A stretch of 64,000 bases of DNA from Nocardiopsis ganjiahuensis DSM 45031. Its GTDB lineage: Bacteria > Actinomycetota > Actinomycetes > Streptosporangiales > Streptosporangiaceae. Positions 59,294 through 64,000 of this stretch are shown in pieces. The notes below the pieces were generated by a model. That model had not been told where the DNA came from. It was given only the letters and a program-made list of their open reading frames with translations, and searched no databases. The DNA lies in the NCBI RefSeq assembly GCF_000341085.1, contig NZ_ANBA01000013.1, forward strand, positions 62,001 through 126,000, in the 5' to 3' direction. Every line of letters starts with the position of its first letter. The stretch's first letter is position 1. A program made the translations under genes and the position numbers.

Positions 59294-60234
59294 GCGCTCG
59301 GCCTTCCTGCGCGTACGCGGTCCACCATGCGTGCGGCGACGCGCGCGGTGCGGCCGTCCACGTCCAGGGACGGGTTGAGTTCGGCCACGTCGAACAGGGC
59401 CAGCCGTCCCGAGGCGGCGACCTCCTCGACCACGGCCTGCACCACCTCGGGCGGGACGCCGAGCGGTGCGGGGGCGCTCACCCCGGGCGCGACCCAGGCG
59501 GGCAGGGCGTCCAGGTCGAGCGTGAGGTAGACGTCGTCCACCGAGTCGGTGAAGGCGCGCACGAAGTCCAGCACCTTCTCCAGGTGGGCGGCGGTACAGC
59601 GGTCGTCGGTGAGGTACTGCGCGCCGAGCCGGTCGGCGCGGTCGAACAGCACCGGGGTGTTCGCGGCCTCGTTGATCCCGACCACGGCGTACCGGAAGTC
59701 TCGGCCCCGGGTCCGCTCGTCCTCGCTGATCTGCAGGAACGGGGTCCCGGAGGTGGGTTCGGGCTCCACCCGGAGGTCGAAGTGGGCGTCGATGTTGAGC
59801 ACGCCCAGGGTGCGGGTCCGGTCCGCTCCCAGGCCCTCGTCCAGGCCCAGGTAGCTGGCGTAGGCGACCTCGTGTCCGCCGCCGAAAACGACAGGGAAGT
59901 GCCCGGCCCGCATGGCCTCGGCCACCACCGCGCCCAGCGCGCGCTGGCCCGACTCCAGGTCGCCGTCGTCCACACGGACGTCCCCGGCGTCGTACAGCGC
60001 CTCGGCCCGGTGCAGGGCCAGCGGTGCGAGCGCACGGCGCAGGGCGTCGGGGCCCTCGGAGGCTCCGGTGCGGCCCTTGTTCCTGCGCACCCCCTCGTCC
60101 GAGGCGAAGCCGATGATCGCGGTTCCCGCGCGGTCGGCGCCGTCGAGCCGGCGCACCGTGTTGTGCCAGCGCCGGTGCTCGGGGCCCGGCCCGTCGTCGC
60201 GTCCGGTCCAGGCGGGGGGATCCACCCTGTTCAA
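59290..60234 (-). CDS. hutG: Formimidoylglutamase (arginase/ureohydrolase family)
   Basis: 314 residues from TTG 60234, supported by GGAGGAA 6 nt upstream, and overlapping the IclR stop. Ureohydrolase metal motifs: VVFGGGHEVAYA, LNIDAHFDLR, LTLDLDALPAWVAPGVSAP. The residues GTPFLQISED and GINEAANTPVLF are typical of HutG rather than arginase or agmatinase. Hydrolyses N-formimidoyl-L-glutamate to glutamate and formamide in the last step of histidine degradation. The rest of the hut pathway is not in the window. Confidence 0.85.
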   Translation of the reverse strand: MNRVDPPAWTGRDDGPGPEHRRWHNTVRRLDGADRAGTAIIGFASDEGVRRNKGRTGASEGPDALRRALAPLALHRAEALYDAGDVRVDDGDLESGQRALGAVVAEAMRAGHFPVVFGGGHEVAYASYLGLDEGLGADRTRTLGVLNIDAHFDLRVEPEPTSGTPFLQISEDERTRGRDFRYAVVGINEAANTPVLFDRADRLGAQYLTDDRCTAAHLEKVLDFVRAFTDSVDDVYLTLDLDALPAWVAPGVSAPAPLGVPPEVVQAVVEEVAASGRLALFDVAELNPSLDVDGRTARVAARMVDRVRAGRPSA

Positions 60235-61034
60235 ATCGTTCCTCCACTCAGGTCACGTGCCGCCTCCTTGACGAGGCGGACGTAGTAGGGACGCCGTCGC
60301 TCGGTCAGTGCCGCCGGGGCCATCACGGTCACGACCCCGCTCAGACCGCCCGAGGAGTCGAGCACCGGGGCGCTCGCGCCCCACACGCCCTCGTCGAGGG
60401 CGCTCTCACTGACCGCCACCCCTCGCTCGCGTACCAGGGCGTGGGCGGACTCCAGGGAGCGCACCCGCCCGGGGGAGAGCCGGTAGGCGGAGTACACCTG
60501 CTCGCGCCGGTCCTCGGGGAGGTGGGCCAGCAGCGCCTCGGCGGTGGCCCCGCGCAGCAGCGGCCGCACGGCTCCGCGGGTGTAGCAGCAGCGCAGCACC
60601 CGCGCCCCTTCGACCGCGTCCACGCACAGCGCCTCGGTGCCCACCGGAACCATGAACGCCGCCAGCTCGCCGGACTCGCGTGAGAGCCGGGCCAGCCGGG
60701 GGCCGATGGCGGTGCGCTCCAGCGCGCTGCTGCGGTACTGCTCGGCGAACCGGACGGCCACCGGGCCGGCACCGTAGGCGCCGGTGCCGATGTGCTGCAC
60801 GAACCCGGCCGCGGCCAGCCGGTCCAGCATCCGGTAGACGGTGCTGAGCGGGATGCCTGTGGCCTCGGCGACCTGTGCGGCGGTGGCTCGTTCGGCTTCG
60901 GCGAAGACCATCAGCACGCCGAGCAGGCGGTCGCTGGTCCGCCCCGAGTTGCCGGAGCCCGCGGTACCGGCACCGGAGGTGTCGGGAAGCGTGTCGCCGG
61001 AGACCGGGTCCGCGGGGTTCGAGTGGGCGGACAT
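60231..61034 (-). CDS. IclR-family transcriptional regulator
   Basis: 267 residues. Winged helix (RLLGVLMVFAEAERATAAQVAEATGIPLSTVYRMLDRL, 36-73) after a Gly/Ser-rich N-terminus, then the IclR GAF-like effector domain with the Cys pair region RVLRCCYTRGAVRPLLRGATAEALLAHL. First gene of the IclR-HutG-GltS operon, so autoregulatory. Effector perhaps a histidine degradation intermediate or glutamate, inferred from the neighbours. Confidence 0.88.
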   Translation of the reverse strand: MSAHSNPADPVSGDTLPDTSGAGTAGSGNSGRTSDRLLGVLMVFAEAERATAAQVAEATGIPLSTVYRMLDRLAAAGFVQHIGTGAYGAGPVAVRFAEQYRSSALERTAIGPRLARLSRESGELAAFMVPVGTEALCVDAVEGARVLRCCYTRGAVRPLLRGATAEALLAHLPEDRREQVYSAYRLSPGRVRSLESAHALVRERGVAVSESALDEGVWGASAPVLDSSGGLSGVVTVMAPAALTERRRPYYVRLVKEAARDLSGGTI

Positions 61035-61195
61035 GGTGCCCCCTTTCCCGGGCCGAGTGAGCTCCGAGCGGCGGCGCCGACTCGGGACCGGCTCACTCTA
61101 TGAATCAGACAAAAGGGATGAAAAGGGCGAATTCTCACCCAGTGGGAAGGCTATGCGCCGACCCGGAGCCGACGGTCCCGTCCCGGAAACGCGAG

Positions 61196-61219
61196 GAGGA
61201 CCCTGCGAACAGGGTCCTC
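61196..61219. terminator. Hairpin after the AidB-like gene
   Basis: GAGGACCCTG (61196-61205) pairs perfectly with 61210-61219, loop CGAA. On the minus strand it follows the stop at 61295. Confidence 0.65.
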
Positions 61220-61294
61220 TCCGGTGTCCCAGGGGGACGGTGGTCGTTCTGTGCACGGGTCGGCGGACCCGTTCCGGGAACGCCGGGGCCCGGG

Positions 61295-62974
61295 CTAGGA
61301 GCCGGGGGCGCGGTCGAGGAGGGCGGCGAAGTCCACGCCGGCGGGCAGGGTGCCGAAGGCCGTGCCGCCGTCGGAGCCCAGACGGGTCGCGCAGAAGGCG
61401 TCGGCCACCGCGGCCGGCGCGTGGCGGACCAGGAGCGCCCCCTGGAGGACCAGCGCCATCTGCTCGATCGTCCGCCGGGCACGGAGCTCGGCCTCCTCCG
61501 GCCGGGCCAGTTCCGCGCCGAGCGCGCGCCAGGCGGCGTCCAGCCGGGTGTCGGCACCGAGCGCCGATTCGACCTCGGAGCGGAAGGCCTCCAGGGACTC
61601 GGGCTCGCGGGACAGCGCGCGCAGCACGTCGAGGGCGTTGACGTTGCCCGACCCCTCCCAGATGCCGTTCAGCGGGGCCTCACGGTAGAGGCGGGGCATT
61701 CCCGAGTCCTCGACGTAGCCGTTGCCGCCCAGGCACTCCAGGGCCTCGGCGACCGCCGTCGGCTGCCGCTTGCAGACCCAGTACTTGCCGACCGCGGTGG
61801 CCAGGCGCAGGAAGGCGCGCTCTCCTGCGTCGCCGCGCTCGGCCCGGTCGGTGGCCCCGGCGACGCGGAACGCCAGGGTGGTGGCGGCCTCCGACTCCAG
61901 GCTCAGGTCGGCGAGGACGTTGCGCATGAGCGGCTGGTGGATCAGCTTCGTGCCGAACACCGAGCGGTGGCGCGCGTGGTGCGCGGCCTGGGCCAGTGCG
62001 GCCCGGGTGCCGGCGGCGGAGCCGAGCAGGCAGTCCATGCGGGTCATCGTGACCATGTCGATGATGGTCCGCACCCCGCGGCCCGGGGCGCCGACCAGCC
62101 AGGCGACGGTGTCGTCGAACTCCGGCTCGCTGCTGGCGTTGCTGCGGTTGCCGAGCTTGTCCTTCAAGCGCTGGATGCGGAAGGTGTTGCGGCTCCCGTC
62201 GGGAAGGACGCGGGGGACGAGGAAGCAGGACAGGCCGTCAGGGGTCTGCGCGAGCACGAGGAACAGGTCGTTCATGGGGGCGCTGGTGAACCACTTGTGG
62301 CCGCGCAGCCGCCAGGTGCCGTCGCCCTGCTCGACGGCGGTGGTGGTCCCGGCGCGGACGTCGGTGCCGCCCTGCTTCTCCGTCATGCCCATGCCGGCGA
62401 GCAGGCCCCGCTTGGACGCGGGGGCCCGCAGCCCGGGGTCGTACACGCGGCTGGCGAGCAGGGGCTCGTACCGCGCGGCCAGCTCGGGGGAGTTGCGCAG
62501 GGCGGGGACCACGGCGTAGGTCATGGAGACCGGGCACAGGTGCCCCGCCTCCAGAGTGGTCGAGAGCATGAAGCCCGCGGCGCGCGCGACGTGGGCCCCG
62601 GGGCGGCCGTCGGTCCAGGCCGGTCCCGTGAGGCCCGCGCTCACCGAGAGGTCCATCAGGGAGTGGTAGGCGGGGTGGAAGTCGACCTCGTCGACGCGGT
62701 TCCCGTTGCGGTCGTGGGTGCGCAGCACCGGTTCGCAGCGGTTGGCCTCGTCCGCCCAGCGCTGGGCCTCCTCGCTGCCGACCAGGCGTCCGTGCCGGTG
62801 CAGGTCGTCGAGGTGCCACTCCGCGCCCTCCCGGACGACCCCCTCCAGCAGGACGGCGTCGTCGGTGACGTCGTGGCCGACCAGCGGCGGGGTCTGGTTG
62901 GTCACCTCGTGGGTCCGGGCGGCGGGCCTGCTGCGCAGGGGCGCGGTGCCGTCCAGGGTGCTGTCCGCGGTCAT
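61295..62974 (-). CDS. AidB-like acyl-CoA dehydrogenase family protein
   Basis: 559 residues, longer than ordinary acyl-CoA dehydrogenases by an N-terminal domain, as in AidB (541). Blocks: GMGMTEKQGGTDVRAGTTTA, RGHKWFTSAPMNDLFLVLAQ, RIQRLKDKLGNRSNASSEPEF, RMDCLLGSAAGTRAALAQAA, CLGGNGYVEDSGMPRLYREA and IWEGSGNVNALDVLRAL. AidB binds DNA and FAD and is part of the alkylation response; acyl-CoA dehydrogenase activity is weak. This member could instead be a catabolic enzyme. It follows a TetR gene by 15 bp, which probably controls both. Confidence 0.85.
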   Translation of the reverse strand: MTADSTLDGTAPLRSRPAARTHEVTNQTPPLVGHDVTDDAVLLEGVVREGAEWHLDDLHRHGRLVGSEEAQRWADEANRCEPVLRTHDRNGNRVDEVDFHPAYHSLMDLSVSAGLTGPAWTDGRPGAHVARAAGFMLSTTLEAGHLCPVSMTYAVVPALRNSPELAARYEPLLASRVYDPGLRAPASKRGLLAGMGMTEKQGGTDVRAGTTTAVEQGDGTWRLRGHKWFTSAPMNDLFLVLAQTPDGLSCFLVPRVLPDGSRNTFRIQRLKDKLGNRSNASSEPEFDDTVAWLVGAPGRGVRTIIDMVTMTRMDCLLGSAAGTRAALAQAAHHARHRSVFGTKLIHQPLMRNVLADLSLESEAATTLAFRVAGATDRAERGDAGERAFLRLATAVGKYWVCKRQPTAVAEALECLGGNGYVEDSGMPRLYREAPLNGIWEGSGNVNALDVLRALSREPESLEAFRSEVESALGADTRLDAAWRALGAELARPEEAELRARRTIEQMALVLQGALLVRHAPAAVADAFCATRLGSDGGTAFGTLPAGVDFAALLDRAPGS

Positions 62975-62989
62975 CGGGTTCCTCCGGGG

Positions 62990-63610
62990 TCAGTGGGGTG
63001 CGGCGTCGGACCTGAAGCCGGCGCAGCGCAGGGACATGGCGGTGAGTTCGCCGACCAGGGCGTCGGCCGAGTCCTCGGCGGGGGCCGCGAGCGGGTCGAC
63101 GAGCACCTCTCCGATCGCGCCGGTCAGGGCCGCCGCGGTGACGGACGGGTCCTGGCGGGGGAGTGAACCGGCCTCGATCCCCTCGCGGATCACCTCGGCG
63201 AACAGGTCGCGGTACCGGCGGCGGAAGCTGAGCCGTTCGGCGCCCACCGCGGGGGCGGCCGGTGCCGCGAGCAGCGCGTAGGCCAGGCCGCGCCGTTCCA
63301 TGGCCCGCCGGGAGAAGACGCCGACGCCGTGGGCCAGGCGCTCCACGGGGTCGCCGTCGCCGTGGAGCACCTCACCCAGGACCTCGACCTCGCGTCCGGC
63401 CGCCCGGCGAAAGACCTCGACGGCCAGTGCCGCCTTGGACGGGAAGTGCTGGTAGACCGAACCGGCCGAGATCCCGGCGGCGGAGGCCACCGCCGTCACG
63501 GAGGCGTCGGCCCAGCCCACCTCGGCCACCACGGAGGTGGCCTGGTCCACCAGGCGCTCGCGGACGGTACGCAGGCGTTCCTGCTCTGCGGGGGTCTTTC
63601 GGTAGGGCAT
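62990..63610 (-). CDS. TetR-family transcriptional regulator of the AidB-like gene
   Basis: 206 residues from ATG 63610 (MPYRKTPAEQERLRTVRERL). HTH: ASVTAVASAAGISAGSVYQHFPSKAALAV (about 36-64). No Shine-Dalgarno sequence is visible before the ATG. A perfect 14-bp palindrome sits 9 bp upstream of the start, well placed for autorepression. Co-transcribed with the downstream AidB-like gene. Confidence 0.88.
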   Translation of the reverse strand: MPYRKTPAEQERLRTVRERLVDQATSVVAEVGWADASVTAVASAAGISAGSVYQHFPSKAALAVEVFRRAAGREVEVLGEVLHGDGDPVERLAHGVGVFSRRAMERRGLAYALLAAPAAPAVGAERLSFRRRYRDLFAEVIREGIEAGSLPRQDPSVTAAALTGAIGEVLVDPLAAPAEDSADALVGELTAMSLRCAGFRSDAAPH

Positions 63611-63618
63611 GCAAGAAG

Positions 63619-63632
63619 TGAACCACCGTTCA
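63619..63632. promoter_or_regulatory. TetR-type operator upstream of the TetR/AidB operon
   Basis: TGAACCACCGTTCA: arms TGAAC and GTTCA around a 4-bp centre, a layout known for TetR-family operators. Confidence 0.55.
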
Positions 63633-63746
63633 GATCTTCGCGCCAGAGGGTCGGTGGAGGGAATCGGGCCGCCCCTTCCCGAGGAGGGGTGTCGGGGCGC
63701 CCGGCCGGGGCGCCGGATCGCCTCCTGGGCGGGTGTTGCGAACTCA

Positions 63747-63752
63747 TAGGGT
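63747..63752 (+). promoter_or_regulatory. -10 box of a probable leaderless TetR transcript
   Basis: TAGGGT is 6 nt before ATG 63759; no ribosome binding site. Confidence 0.4.
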
Positions 63753-63758
63753 CGGTGC

Positions 63759-64000
63759 ATGGTCAACAAACAGGCAGACGGCGTCAGACGGGGGTCGGGG
63801 CCGGGGCGGCCCCGACAGGAGCGGGTCACCCGCGCGGCGCTGGACGCGGTGGTCGCCCTGGTCGCGGAGCAGGGGATGAGCGCGGTGACCATGGATGCCG
63901 TGGCGGCCCGGGCGGGGGTCAGCAAGCCGGCGATGTACCGGCGCTGGTCGACCAAGCAGGACCTGGTCATCGCGGCCGCGGAGTCCCGTATCGCCCCCTT
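63759..64000 (+). CDS. TetR-family regulator, 3'-truncated by the window edge
   Basis: About 80 residues visible from ATG 63759 (MVNKQADGVRRGSGPGRPRQ). HTH: VTMDAVAARAGVSKPAMYRRWSTKQDLVIAA, the AcrR/TetR type with the YRRW recognition motif. The ligand domain and the end lie outside. Divergent from the other TetR gene, 148 bp apart. Confidence 0.85.
   Translation, partial: MVNKQADGVRRGSGPGRPRQERVTRAALDAVVALVAEQGMSAVTMDAVAARAGVSKPAMYRRWSTKQDLVIAAAESRIAP

Noticed and set aside
58094..60247. A fused 717-residue HutG-GltS protein
   Set aside because: The long frame upstream of 59293 is out of frame with hutG; the real genes overlap by only 4 bp.

Overview
The window looks like chromosomal DNA of a high-GC actinomycete. 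A member of the Nocardiopsaceae (Nocardiopsis or a close relative) is the best guess, but that is inference. Support comes from the very GC-rich third codon positions, frequent GTG and TTG starts, many 4-bp ATGA overlaps, several start codons 6-7 nt downstream of a -10 box with no ribosome binding site (leaderless mRNAs), a CebR/CelR-type operator, and typical actinomycete families (cory-CC-star protein, TIGR03084 DinB protein, NB-ARC/TPR proteins, WYL regulators). No rRNA, tRNA, CRISPR array, insertion sequence or replication origin was seen.

Layout. 1-7.1 kb: end of a TPR protein; a small ORF broken by an in-frame stop; a glycosyltransferase-like protein coupled to an orphan 157-aa protein; an NB-ARC/TPR STAND protein; a GlsB-type stress membrane protein; a MocA-type oxidoreductase with a CebR/CelR-like operator; a TPR protein. 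7.3-16.7 kb: a galactoside catabolic locus. A leftward operon deoR-galT-galE-galK (Leloir pathway) diverges from a rightward pair, GH36 alpha-galactosidase and GH2 beta-galactosidase. The enzymes release galactose from alpha- and beta-galactosides and convert it to glucose 1-phosphate; no sugar transporter lies within the locus. 16.7-21.4 kb: an EamA exporter with a coupled 51-aa ORF, divergent from a MarR regulator; a CsbD protein; a PdxK/ThiD kinase; a 17-bp tandem repeat array; a Tat-type flavin amine oxidase. 21.8-25.2 kb: two tandem paralogues plus a third orphan protein. 25.2-29.5 kb: a DinB-fold protein, acyl-CoA dehydrogenase, TetR, DUF2000 and AraC.

29.6-31.4 kb: a two-gene module of a DprA/Smf-like SLOG protein and a zinc-ribbon ComF-like phosphoribosyltransferase, in visibly less GC-rich DNA. 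It is the best candidate for a poorly described accessory system. 31.7-34.7 kb: a WYL regulator, RidA and a CaiB/BaiF CoA transferase. 34.9-40.2 kb: an orphan 104-aa gene and a leftward run of membrane Ser/Thr kinase with beta-propeller, nucleoside hydrolase and two orphan proteins. 40.4-47.2 kb: an Rsm22 methyltransferase, an ABC exporter pair divergent from a two-component system, and a secreted SH3 protein. 47.6-51.6 kb: a possible FMN split-barrel protein, then cstA, cory-CC-star and an ArsA-like ATPase. 51.8-58.0 kb: a complete RbsB/RbsA/RbsC-type sugar ABC operon ending in a second MocA-type oxidoreductase. 58.1-61.0 kb: a compact IclR-HutG-GltS operon (formimidoylglutamate hydrolysis and glutamate transport). 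61.3-64.0 kb: an AidB-like acyl-CoA dehydrogenase with its TetR regulator, and the start of another TetR gene.

Regulatory sequence can be read directly in many gaps: perfect palindromes next to genes for MarR, TetR and LuxR-type regulators, a direct repeat in front of the DeoR gene, a CRP-like palindrome at the ABC operon promoter, and strong GC-rich hairpins between convergent genes.
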